A stretch of DNA of 64,000 nt. Source: a virus. Shown piece after piece: positions 1 to 5,736 of the stretch; the first letter of the stretch is position 1; each line of letters begins with the position of its first letter. The notes beneath the pieces were generated by a model. It did no database searches, was not told the DNA's origin, and was given only the letters and a program-made list of their open reading frames with translations. A program made the translations under genes and the position numbers. The DNA lies in IMG/VR virus record IMGVR_UViG_3300028558_000016, positions 124,001-188,000 of that record; one strand, written 5' to 3'.

Positions 1-38
1 TCACATGAATTAATTCACTTGGCCATAACTGTAAAATT

Positions 39-112
39 GGTGGCGTAGTTCAGCTGGTTAGAATGCCTGCCTGTCACGCAGGAGGTCACGGGTTCGAGTC
101 CCGTCGTCACCG
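39..112 (+). tRNA. tRNA-Asp (GTC)
   Basis: The acceptor GGTGGCG pairs with CGTCACC (one G-U), the anticodon stem is CCTGC/GCAGG with loop CTGTCAC, and the T arm has GGGTTCGAGTCCC. The anticodon GTC reads Asp codons. CCA is not encoded. The window also encodes an aspartyl-tRNA synthetase (2571-3836), so the phage may supply both tRNA and enzyme. Confidence 0.93.
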
Positions 113-129
113 CAAATGTTCTTTGAAAT

Positions 130-203
130 GGTCCTATGGTGGAATTGGTTAACACGTCAGTTTCTCAAACTGAAGATTACGGGTTCGATCCCCGTTGGGA
201 CTA
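130..203 (+). tRNA. tRNA-Glu (CTC)
   Basis: The acceptor GGTCCTA pairs with TGGGACT, the anticodon stem is TCAGT/ACTGA with loop TTCTCAA, and the T arm is ACGGG/CCCGT. By position the anticodon is CTC (Glu, GAG codons). CCA is not encoded. A second Glu tRNA (TTC) follows at 678-751. Confidence 0.85.
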
Positions 204-209
204 CGAATG

Positions 210-299
210 AATTAAGCCGATAGACTGGTTAATGGCGCGTCGACAACGTCCGTGATAAGGTTTCCATGATGAAACTCATGCTGATCACGTAGGCTAATT
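210..299 (+). ncRNA. Possible structured RNA between tRNA genes
   Basis: This 105-nt spacer has no ORF but folds by eye. AATTAAGCC (210-218) pairs with GGCTAATT (292-299) with one bulge. Inside it CGTGAT (251-256) pairs with ATCACG (284-289), and GTTTC (260-264) pairs with GAAAC (271-275). There is no T-loop, so it is not an ordinary tRNA. It could be a tRNA-like remnant, a processing signal or a small RNA; no family is recognised. Confidence 0.3.
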
Positions 300-308
300 C
301 ACTTATTT

Positions 309-385
309 GGGGCCTTAGCTCAGTTGGCCAGAGCACCTGCCTTGCACGCAGGGGGTCATCGGTTCGAATCCGATAGGCTCCACCA
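309..385 (+). tRNA. tRNA-Ala (TGC), CCA encoded
   Basis: The acceptor GGGGCCT pairs with AGGCTCC and contains G3-U70, the known AlaRS identity element. The anticodon stem is CCTGC/GCAGG with loop CTTGCAC, giving anticodon TGC. The 3' ACCA is encoded, unlike in the neighbouring tRNAs. Confidence 0.93.
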
Positions 386-404
386 AATGATTAGTTGAAG
401 TAGA

Positions 405-436
405 TGGAAAATCGTTCTGTTGGTAACCATTTTCCA
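405..436 (+). repeat. Inverted repeat before small ORF
   Basis: TGGAAAAT (405-412) and ATTTTCCA (429-436) are perfect complements around a 16-nt loop, ending 10 nt before the start of the 447-671 ORF. It could be a transcript hairpin or a protein-binding site. Confidence 0.4.
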
Positions 437-446
437 AATTAATGTG

Positions 447-671
447 ATGATGTCTCAGACTTATATCACGAACCAACAAAGAGTGGTGAACTTAAAAATC
501 ACCGTGAGTAAAAAAGAAGATAACGTTCTTTTGATATTTAAAAACAAGAAGTCGATGATCTACCTTGAAAAAGGTGAATCAACGAAAGTTCCGATCCCAA
601 TGATCACAACGTGTTTTACGTTGAAGAAGTTTAGATTGAAATTATCGTTCGACTTAATGTGTGAAAAATAA
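447..671 (+). CDS. Small hypothetical protein
   Basis: A 74-aa ORF (M-M-S-Q-T-Y start; the second ATG at 450 is equally possible) lies between tRNA-Ala and tRNA-Glu. It is soluble-looking, rich in Lys, Ile and Val, and probably forms a small beta-rich fold; no motif is recognised. An in-frame TTG at 420 would lengthen it but falls inside the upstream hairpin. Co-transcription with the tRNAs is likely because no terminator is seen. Confidence 0.55.
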   Translation: MMSQTYITNQQRVVNLKITVSKKEDNVLLIFKNKKSMIYLEKGESTKVPIPMITTCFTLKKFRLKLSFDLMCEK

Positions 672-677
672 TTTCAC

Positions 678-751
678 GCTCCTGTAGTGGAACTGGTTAA
701 CACGTCCGCCTTTCACGCGGAAGATCGCGGGTTCGAACCCCGTCGGGAGTA
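678..751 (+). tRNA. tRNA-Glu (TTC)
   Basis: The acceptor GCTCCTG pairs with CGGGAGT, the anticodon stem is TCCGC/GCGGA with loop CTTTCAC (anticodon TTC), and the T arm is GCGGG/CCCGT. CCA is not encoded. It starts 6 nt after the stop of the small ORF. Confidence 0.9.
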
Positions 752-756
752 CAAAT

Positions 757-842
757 GTTGCCGTATGCAAATTGGTTTAAGCGAACAGACTTTCAATCTG
801 TGTTCCGTATGGAACGTGCGGGTTCGAACCCCGTCGGCAATA
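757..842 (+). tRNA. Class II-like tRNA with odd anticodon (TTC by position)
   Basis: The acceptor GTTGCCG pairs with CGGCAAT, and the T arm GCGGG/CCCGT holds TTCGAAC. There is a long variable arm (GTTCC-GTAT-GGAAC) as in Leu, Ser or bacterial Tyr tRNAs. The only good anticodon stem is ACAGA/TCTGT, leaving loop CTTTCAA and anticodon TTC (Glu), which does not fit a class II body. Shifting the loop by one would give TCA. Its identity is unresolved. Confidence 0.7.
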
Positions 843-928
843 CAAAAATAAAATAATAGGAGGACCCAGGCTGTGGACGCAACAAAAATGTAATTTCTCT
901 TTACGAACAGTTTTGCAAAGAGAACGGA

Positions 929-1720
929 GTGGAATTTGAAATAGTAAAATCCGTAATTCCACATGATGACACAACTCTTTTCTGCTGTTCAGGAATGCAA
1001 CAGTATAAAAGCAAGTTTAAAGATCAAAATTATAAATGCACGATTTCAAACATCCAACCGTGCATCAGATTAAATGATCTTGAAGAAATAGGAGACAGCA
1101 CTCATTTCCTATACTTCAACATGATGGGATTCTTTTCTTTCAGAGAATGGACTGTGAAAAGAACAATTGATTTTTGGATGTCGTTCATTAATAAGATTGG
1201 TCTTAAAGTGGATTATGTTACAATCCATCCAGACAAAAAAGAATGGAAAGACTTTTATATTGAATACAATGTTGAAGTAAAAGAAGATCTCGAATGCACT
1301 TGGACTGATGGAGACCTTGGAGGATACTGCACAGAATTTTATGTGAACGGTATTGAGATAGGAAACATAGTCAATTGCAATGGTGATTGCATAGATGTTG
1401 GATTTGGTTTAGAAAGACTTGACATGCTTGTCAACAATAAAACAAAAGATGAGATAAGCGTGTTGAAGGAAACCATTGAAAAGATAATTGAAAGCGGTTA
1501 TGTCCCTGGACCTAAACAGCAGGGATACATCTTGAGAAAGCTTTTGAGATTGTTATATGTGAAAGGTGGAAGTATCGATCATGAATTCTTTGTCAAGGAA
1601 AAAGAAAGACAGGAACGATTGGTAAGAAAATATTCTTTGCTAAAACAAAAGCACAAAGACAAAAGCAAAGAATGGTGGTATGGAACACATGGAATTGATT
1701 TGAATGAAATGGGGCCTTAG
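929..1720 (+). CDS. Minimal alanyl-tRNA synthetase-like protein (catalytic core only)
   Basis: This 263-aa protein resembles the class II aminoacylation core of AlaRS. Visible blocks are PHDDTTLF (11-18), SGMQQYK (21-27), a motif-2-like stretch CIRLNDLEEIG...MGFFSF (45-71) with the expected Arg, motif 3 GFGLERL (158-164), and the helical tRNA-recognition block GYILRKLLRLL (199-209). Full AlaRS is about 870 aa; the editing and C-Ala domains are absent. The start given is GTG; homologous-looking sequence (SLYEQFCKENG) continues upstream in frame from about 890 without an ordinary start codon. Its TAG stop lies inside the next tRNA-Ala gene. It probably charges, or once charged, the phage tRNA-Ala species, which all keep G3-U70. 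Activity is unproven. Confidence 0.75.
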   Translation: MEFEIVKSVIPHDDTTLFCCSGMQQYKSKFKDQNYKCTISNIQPCIRLNDLEEIGDSTHFLYFNMMGFFSFREWTVKRTIDFWMSFINKIGLKVDYVTIHPDKKEWKDFYIEYNVEVKEDLECTWTDGDLGGYCTEFYVNGIEIGNIVNCNGDCIDVGFGLERLDMLVNNKTKDEISVLKETIEKIIESGYVPGPKQQGYILRKLLRLLYVKGGSIDHEFFVKEKERQERLVRKYSLLKQKHKDKSKEWWYGTHGIDLNEMGP

Positions 1721-1785
1721 CTCATTTGGCTTAGAGCGCTTGCCTGGCAGGCAAGAGGTGACGGGTTCGAAACCCGTAGGCTCCA
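1711..1785 (+). tRNA. tRNA-Ala (GGC)
   Basis: The acceptor GGGGCCT pairs with AGGCTCC and includes G3-U70. The anticodon stem is CTTGC/GCAAG with loop CTGGCAG, anticodon GGC. The first 10 nt overlap the end of the AlaRS-like CDS, so the tRNA 5' end must be cut from that mRNA. CCA is not encoded. Confidence 0.92.
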
Positions 1786-1855
1786 CTATCGGAAAGGATC
1801 ACAACATCCCGTACGAGAAAGAACGACACAACTGTTGTGAGTTGGAAAGTTCTTC

Positions 1856-1927
1856 GGGATCATAGTATAAGGGCAAGTACGCATCCCGCTCAGGGATGAA
1901 ATGCAGGTTCGAATCCTGTTGGTTCTA
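1856..1927 (+). tRNA. Atypical tRNA (CTC by position, no U33)
   Basis: The acceptor GGGATCA pairs with TGGTTCT with three wobbles including G3-U70. The D stem is GTA/TAC, and the T arm GCAGG/CCTGT holds TTCGAAT. The anticodon stem is CATCC/GGATG with loop CGCTCAG, so position 33 is G instead of the near-universal U. Its 5' acceptor strand can also pair with ATCCCG at 1806-1811 in a competing hairpin. It may be degenerate or specialised. Confidence 0.6.
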
Positions 1928-1932
1928 CAATT

Positions 1933-2007
1933 GGGGAATTGATTTGAAATTGGCTATCATGTTAGACTTGCAATCTTTCGTTACGGGTTCGAGCCCCGTA
2001 TTCTCCA
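1933..2007 (+). tRNA. tRNA-Ala-like (TGC by position), weak anticodon stem
   Basis: The acceptor GGGGAAT pairs with ATTCTCC (G3-U70 present), the D stem is GAT/ATC, and the T arm is ACGGG/CCCGT. The anticodon loop CTTGCAA gives TGC, but only 3 of 5 stem pairs form (TTAGA/TCTTT). The Ala identity element supports Ala; a Cys (GCA) reading would need a shifted loop. It may be decaying. Confidence 0.6.
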
Positions 2008-2010
2008 CAA

Positions 2011-2024
2011 TTAGTATATTTGTA
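2011..2024 (+). promoter_or_regulatory. Promoter, Bacteroidota type (TTAGTATATTTG)
   Basis: TATATTTG (2015-2022) matches the Bacteroidota -7 consensus TAnnTTTG. The same 12-nt core recurs at 39443-39454 and, on the minus strand, at 54558-54573. It would drive the ParB-like gene and everything up to the terminator at 3841. Confidence 0.65.
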
Positions 2025-2054
2025 TATGATTATCAAACTTAAATATTGTTTCGT

Positions 2055-2095
2055 GTATGTTGATTTTCGATCTTGTGGATCGAAATCAAATACAT
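2055..2095 (+). repeat. Long imperfect hairpin over the ParB-like start
   Basis: TGTATGTTGATTTTCGATC pairs with GATCGAAATCAAATACA apart from two bulged bases, around a TTGTG loop. The loop contains the putative TTG start of the next gene. It could control translation or be the binding site of the encoded ParB-like protein. Confidence 0.5.
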
Positions 2096-2306
2096 CAAAG
2101 TCGCAGAAAAGCAACTTAAGAAAGTCGATTTAAACAAAGTCGAAAAGCATCGCAAATTCCTCGAAGAAGGAGGAGAGATGATGCCGATCGATGTTGTTCA
2201 AATCAACGACACTGAGTATTGCATTTGTGGAAATGGAAGACATCGCTACTTCGGTTGTCTTGCAGCAGGCTTCACTATAATCGAAGCTAACGTATTAAAT
2301 GAATAA
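2073..2306 (+). CDS. ParB/Srx-fold domain protein
   Basis: This is a 77-aa single-domain protein. The pattern VDLNKVEKHRKFLEEGG...MPIDVVQIND..YCICGNGRHRYFGCLAAGF matches the ParB N-terminal (ParBc/Srx) fold, with GNGRHRY (about 52-58) at the nucleotide-binding GxxR position. No DNA-binding HTH is present, so a partition role is unlikely; phage ParBc domains often act as nucleases or NTPases. The frame is open from TTG 2073 (upstream TGA at 2061); no ATG is available before residue 36. Confidence 0.6.
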   Translation: MWIEIKYIKVAEKQLKKVDLNKVEKHRKFLEEGGEMMPIDVVQINDTEYCICGNGRHRYFGCLAAGFTIIEANVLNE

Positions 2307-2307
2307 C

Positions 2308-2390
2308 GCACCCGTGGCCGAGCGGAACCGAAAGGTGAAAGGCACAGGTCTGCAAAACTTGCAACGCCAGTTCGAATCTGGCCGGGTGCT
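2308..2390 (+). tRNA. tRNA-Cys (GCA) with hairpin insertion in D-loop
   Basis: The acceptor GCACCCG pairs perfectly with CGGGTGC, the anticodon stem is CAGGT/ACTTG with loop CTGCAAA (anticodon GCA), and the T arm is GCCAG/CTGGC. The D-loop is about 11 nt too long: AACCGAAAGGTG is inserted and itself folds as ACC-GAAA-GGT, a GNRA tetraloop mini-hairpin. CCA is not encoded. Confidence 0.88.
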
Positions 2391-2391
2391 C

Positions 2392-2568
2392 ATGGATAAC
2401 AACGAAAAAGAAGAAATACTTAATTCATATAAATGGATTAAAGTCAAGAAATTTGTCGATGATGAAACCAAAAGCTGGGAAGAAAGATTCAAAGCATTGG
2501 AAAAACATCACTTAGAAGAAACAAATTTTTTGATAAACAAAACAAGGGAAATAGTTAAACAACTGTAA
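2392..2568 (+). CDS. Small hypothetical protein
   Basis: A 58-aa, highly charged, probably all-helical protein starting at the ATG 2 nt after tRNA-Cys. It contains MDNNEKEEILNSYKWIKVKKF and WEERFKALEKHHLEE, so it may form a coiled coil. It ends 2 nt before the AspRS gene and is presumably translated from the same message. No family recognised. Confidence 0.6.
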   Translation: MDNNEKEEILNSYKWIKVKKFVDDETKSWEERFKALEKHHLEETNFLINKTREIVKQL

Positions 2569-2570
2569 AT

Positions 2571-3836
2571 ATGGAAACAACAGAACAAACAAAACTCTTA
2601 CCCTTCTATGGAGTCGTAAAAGAAAAGAGAGAATTCAAGTGGGGAGGATTTCTCTTGCTTGAAACATTTAATGGAATATATCAATGCGTTTTAAAAGGTA
2701 TTGATATGACCACGATCAAACATGAATCCTATGTTTTAATCGAAGGAGAATTGGTTGATGCTAAAATAAAGAAGGAGCTTGTCGTATCAGACAAGGAAAT
2801 CGTCGTTAAGAACATCAAAACTCTTTCTGAGCCATTTGAGCTTCCAACAATAAACATTTATGAGAAGACTGTGAACGCAGATCAAAATGTGATCTTTGAC
2901 AACAGACAATACGTTTTGAGAAACGAATCAAACAAGTGCATCTTTAAAATACAAGCTAAAATACAATCCTTGTTTAGAAGATTTCTTGAAGAGAAAGGAT
3001 TTATTTCAATATCAACTCCTAAGCTTGTGTCAAACGGTGCTGAAGGCGGAACTAACGTTTTCAAGCTTGACTATTTTGGTAAGGAAGCTTGTCTCGCTCA
3101 ATCACCACAATTCTATAAGCAGATGATGTGCGGAGTGTTTGGAAAAGTATTTGAGACTGCTCCTGTGTTTAGAGCTGAAAAGCATAACACATCAAGACAC
3201 TTGAATGAATATCTTTCCATGGACGTTGAGATGGTGATCAAAGAAAACATGTCAGAGATAATAGTTCTGCAAGCTGAAATGATGACATACATCTTAGGTG
3301 GACTATGCGGAGAATGCGGAGAAGAGCTTATTTATTTAGGAGTTAAAGAACTTCCATCTGAATCGATGGTGATGACAATAGAAGAAGCAAAGAGGATTCT
3401 TGGAAGTCCTATTAGCGACAGCCATTCGTATGACTTAACAGGACCAGAAGAAGTTGAGATCTCAAAGTATGCAAAAGAAAAATACAATGCTGATTTTGTT
3501 TTCCTAACTCATTATGGAACTACTATGAGACCTTTCTATACTAAAGAATCTAAGAACGGAATAACAACTGAAAGCTATGACGTTTTATATAAAGGAATAG
3601 AGATAACTTCAGGCGGTCAAAGAAAAGAAACATACGAAGAATATGTAAAAGCTCTTAGATCAAGAGGAATGAATCAGGAAATGTTTGAAAGTTATCTAAA
3701 CACGTTCAAGATAGGAATGCCATTGCACGGAGGATTTGCAATAGGGCTTGAGAGGTTAACAGCAAAGATCTGTAATCTTGAAAGCGTGAAGATGGCAACG
3801 TTATTTCCCAGGGACGTTGATAGATTAACCCCTTAA
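2571..3836 (+). CDS. aspS: Aspartyl-tRNA synthetase, archaeal/eukaryotic type
   Basis: A 421-aa class II synthetase that attaches Asp to tRNA. An N-terminal OB-fold anticodon-binding domain (about 1-100) is followed by the catalytic domain: motif 1 near 143-151, motif 2 FRAEKHNTSRHLNEY (200-214), ITSGGQR for Asp binding, motif 3 GLERL (392-396) and the C-terminal LFPRDVDRLTP. Its length and lack of the bacterial GAD insertion place it with the archaeal-type AspRS, which includes non-discriminating enzymes that also charge tRNA-Asn. The phage carries a tRNA-Asp(GTC), its natural partner. Some AsnRS share these motifs, but the LFPRD...RLTP ending favours AspRS. A terminator follows directly. 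Confidence 0.88.
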   Translation: METTEQTKLLPFYGVVKEKREFKWGGFLLLETFNGIYQCVLKGIDMTTIKHESYVLIEGELVDAKIKKELVVSDKEIVVKNIKTLSEPFELPTINIYEKTVNADQNVIFDNRQYVLRNESNKCIFKIQAKIQSLFRRFLEEKGFISISTPKLVSNGAEGGTNVFKLDYFGKEACLAQSPQFYKQMMCGVFGKVFETAPVFRAEKHNTSRHLNEYLSMDVEMVIKENMSEIIVLQAEMMTYILGGLCGECGEELIYLGVKELPSESMVMTIEEAKRILGSPISDSHSYDLTGPEEVEISKYAKEKYNADFVFLTHYGTTMRPFYTKESKNGITTESYDVLYKGIEITSGGQRKETYEEYVKALRSRGMNQEMFESYLNTFKIGMPLHGGFAIGLERLTAKICNLESVKMATLFPRDVDRLTP

Positions 3837-3840
3837 TTGA

Positions 3841-3868
3841 AAGAGGACTTTAAAAAGTCCTCTTTTTT
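3841..3868 (+). terminator. Intrinsic terminator after aspS
   Basis: AAGAGGACTT, loop TAAA, AAGTCCTCTT, then a T run. The 10-bp stem is perfect. It ends the tRNA-aspS unit. Confidence 0.88.
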
Positions 3869-3871
3869 ATT

Positions 3872-3879
3872 TATATTTG
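3872..3879 (+). promoter_or_regulatory. Promoter before smpB (TATATTTG)
   Basis: A TAnnTTTG-type -7 element only 7 nt before the smpB ATG at 3887. A start site 5-7 nt downstream would give a leaderless or nearly leaderless mRNA. Confidence 0.6.
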
Positions 3880-3886
3880 CACTGTT

Positions 3887-4309
3887 ATGATAGAAAATAG
3901 AAAAGCTCGTCATGAGTATGAAATATTAGAAGAATTTAAAACTGGAATGGTTCTTGTTGGGTCTGAAGTTAAAAGCATCAGAGATGGAAAAGCAAGCATC
4001 GCAGAGTCCTATTGTTTATTGATTAACGGAGAAATGTTCATTCGCAACATGCACATTGATCCATACGAGAAAGCACAGACTCCACACGAAGTCAGAAGAG
4101 ATCGAAAGCTTCTATTAAAGAAACAAGAGCTTAAGAGAATTGGAAATAAAATGATCGATAAAGGTCTTGCCCTTGTGCCTTTGAGGATCTTTGAAGAAAA
4201 AGGAATATTCAAATTGCAAATAGCAATAGGCAAGGGCAAAAAACTCTATGACAAGAGACAATCCATCAAGGAGAGAGATGTCAGCAGAGACTTAGCAAGA
4301 AACACTTAA
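3887..4309 (+). CDS. smpB: SsrA-binding protein SmpB
   Basis: 140 aa, close to normal SmpB length. Typical features are NRKARHEYEILEEFKTGMVLVGSEVKSIRDGKASI at the N-terminus (OB-like barrel, tmRNA-binding GSEVKS), FIRNMHIDPYE in the middle, LLLKKQELKRI, and a basic C-terminal tail with KLYDKRQSIKERD. SmpB brings tmRNA to stalled ribosomes. No tmRNA gene was found here, so it probably works with host tmRNA or buffers host trans-translation. It has its own promoter. Confidence 0.93.
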   Translation: MIENRKARHEYEILEEFKTGMVLVGSEVKSIRDGKASIAESYCLLINGEMFIRNMHIDPYEKAQTPHEVRRDRKLLLKKQELKRIGNKMIDKGLALVPLRIFEEKGIFKLQIAIGKGKKLYDKRQSIKERDVSRDLARNT

Positions 4310-4320
4310 ACAAAAATAAA

Positions 4321-4767
4321 ATGAAAAAGTATCTGTTAATGTTCATTGCAGCTTCTATCTTAGTAAGCTGTGGACCGGTTAGGAAAAAACGAAAACACGC
4401 AGTAGTTCACGCATTCAAGGTATTGGGTGAAGTTGCAAGCGACTTAGATGATTCCTTCTTTTATATGATTACTGATGGAAATGGATGTTATACAGCAACA
4501 TCAAAAACTCCATTATCGAATTTCAGCGGCGTTAATTGGACAAGGTCCAGCACAATGCCTTCATTAAAAGAAGCGCAGGAATTAGAAAAGATGGAAATTC
4601 CAGAAGAAGAATTAGAAATTGAAGTTCAGGAAGACATGACAGCTGATCCTTCTGATTTTGAAAGTGCTGACGCCGATGGTAGTGATGGTGGTAGCGATGG
4701 AGGAGACGGTGGTGGAGATAGTGGTGGTGATGGTGGTGGAGGAGACGGTGGTGGCGGTGGAGATTAA
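4321..4767 (+). CDS. Predicted lipoprotein with Gly/Asp-rich tail
   Basis: 148 aa. MKKYLLMFIAASILVSCGP is a signal peptide with lipobox LVSC, so lipidation at Cys17 is expected. The mature part has a short folded region, an acidic stretch (EEELEIEVQEDMTADPSD), and a low-complexity tail of DGG/GGD repeats from about residue 117. The encoding GGT/GGA repeats are slippage-prone. It follows smpB by 11 nt. Function unknown; likely host-envelope located. Confidence 0.7.
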   Translation: MKKYLLMFIAASILVSCGPVRKKRKHAVVHAFKVLGEVASDLDDSFFYMITDGNGCYTATSKTPLSNFSGVNWTRSSTMPSLKEAQELEKMEIPEEELEIEVQEDMTADPSDFESADADGSDGGSDGGDGGGDSGGDGGGGDGGGGGD

Positions 4768-5029
4768 AATAAATACAAAAGAAGATTTATTTGACGCCGT
4801 TCAAGGAGCAATTCTTGGTCGGCGTCAATATCGTTTGCGCAGTTCGGTTTCCGATATTCTTCTAAATGGCCTCGACGAAAACATAAGACTAACCAAATAT
4901 CTTCTCGATAATAGGAACATGCATCCAGATTCAAGACATGAAATGGAAAAGGTTCTTATCAAGCTCGAAAATATGAAAACCGGATTTATTGAATTGAAGA
5001 AATTACACGATGGTTTAAAATTACAATAA
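4757..5029 (+). CDS. Hypothetical protein overlapping the Gly-rich tail
   Basis: A 90-aa helical protein (EIKINTKEDLFDAVQGAILGRRQYRLRSSVSDILL...). I chose GTG 4757 because upstream in this frame the sequence is only the out-of-frame translation of the Gly/Asp repeat. The overlap with the lipoprotein stop (4765-4767) implies translational coupling. The next gene starts immediately after its stop. No family recognised. Confidence 0.6.
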   Translation: MEIKINTKEDLFDAVQGAILGRRQYRLRSSVSDILLNGLDENIRLTKYLLDNRNMHPDSRHEMEKVLIKLENMKTGFIELKKLHDGLKLQ

Positions 5030-5692
5030 ATGATAATAAAGGCTTTGCCGAAGAGAGATTTCGATGCTCTCATGATTGAGAAAAACCTCAACGATTCAAA
5101 TATCGACGAAGAAAAAAACCTGTATCTTATTTCCATAAACTACTCAGACTTTCCAGATTGGATGCCGGAGGAAGCATATCCCCATTTCAAGGAAGACCAT
5201 TCTAATGTATTGAGATTATTTTATGATGACGTCTTGCAAGACACTCAAATAAAAATAGTAGCAACTGGAGAATACGCAACAGCAAAAGCTTTCACAAAGG
5301 AAGATTCCATTAAGGTCATAGAATTCTTGTCAAAGATAAGAATGAATGCCAATACTGAAATTTTAGTTCATTGTAAAGCTGGAAAATCAAGGAGTGTTGC
5401 AACAGCTCATTTCATTAGCGAATACTTTGGCATGAATACATCATTAATTTATACTGATGACGAGATGAAGCCAAACCTTACAGTGCTTAATCTGTTAAGG
5501 CAAGAAGCTCCAAAGAAATGTCCAAAGTGTAAATCGGATTTCAAATGCAGAGCAATTGAAAAAATATCAAATGCTGAAATCAAATGTTGGTGTCAGTCTA
5601 TAAAAATACCAGATGATACGTTAAAAGATTTGGCTGATGAATTCAATTATAAATGTTTATGCCCTTCGTGTTTGACAGAATACGAAACATGA
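5030..5692 (+). CDS. Dual-specificity/tyrosine phosphatase fused to Cys-rich CWC domain
   Basis: 220 aa. Residues 1-160 look like a small dual-specificity protein phosphatase with P-loop VHCKAGKSRS (HCx5R, catalytic Cys115 and Arg121). Residues 161-220 hold CPKC...C...CWC...CLCPSC (Cys 164, 167, 173, 186, 188, 209, 211, 214), the pattern of the Cys_rich_CWC zinc-binding family common as stand-alone proteins in Bacteroidota. It could dephosphorylate host proteins or nucleic-acid ends. The fusion is unusual. It directly follows the preceding gene. Confidence 0.75.
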   Translation: MIIKALPKRDFDALMIEKNLNDSNIDEEKNLYLISINYSDFPDWMPEEAYPHFKEDHSNVLRLFYDDVLQDTQIKIVATGEYATAKAFTKEDSIKVIEFLSKIRMNANTEILVHCKAGKSRSVATAHFISEYFGMNTSLIYTDDEMKPNLTVLNLLRQEAPKKCPKCKSDFKCRAIEKISNAEIKCWCQSIKIPDDTLKDLADEFNYKCLCPSCLTEYET

Positions 5693-5736
5693 GAAACAAT
5701 TGCATCAGAACATGATATAGAAAAGAAAATCATATC

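Noticed and set aside
2299-2391. N-terminal extension of the 58-aa protein
   Set aside because: It reads through tRNA-Cys; the ATG at 2392 follows the tRNA directly.
2571-3836. Asparaginyl-tRNA synthetase
   Set aside because: The motif 2 and C-terminal LFPRD-x-x-RLTP pattern fit archaeal-type AspRS better, and the cluster has tRNA-Asp but no tRNA-Asn.
4658-4756. N-terminal extension of the 4757-5029 protein (Val/Met-rich)
   Set aside because: It is the out-of-frame translation of the GGT/GGA repeat encoding the lipoprotein tail.
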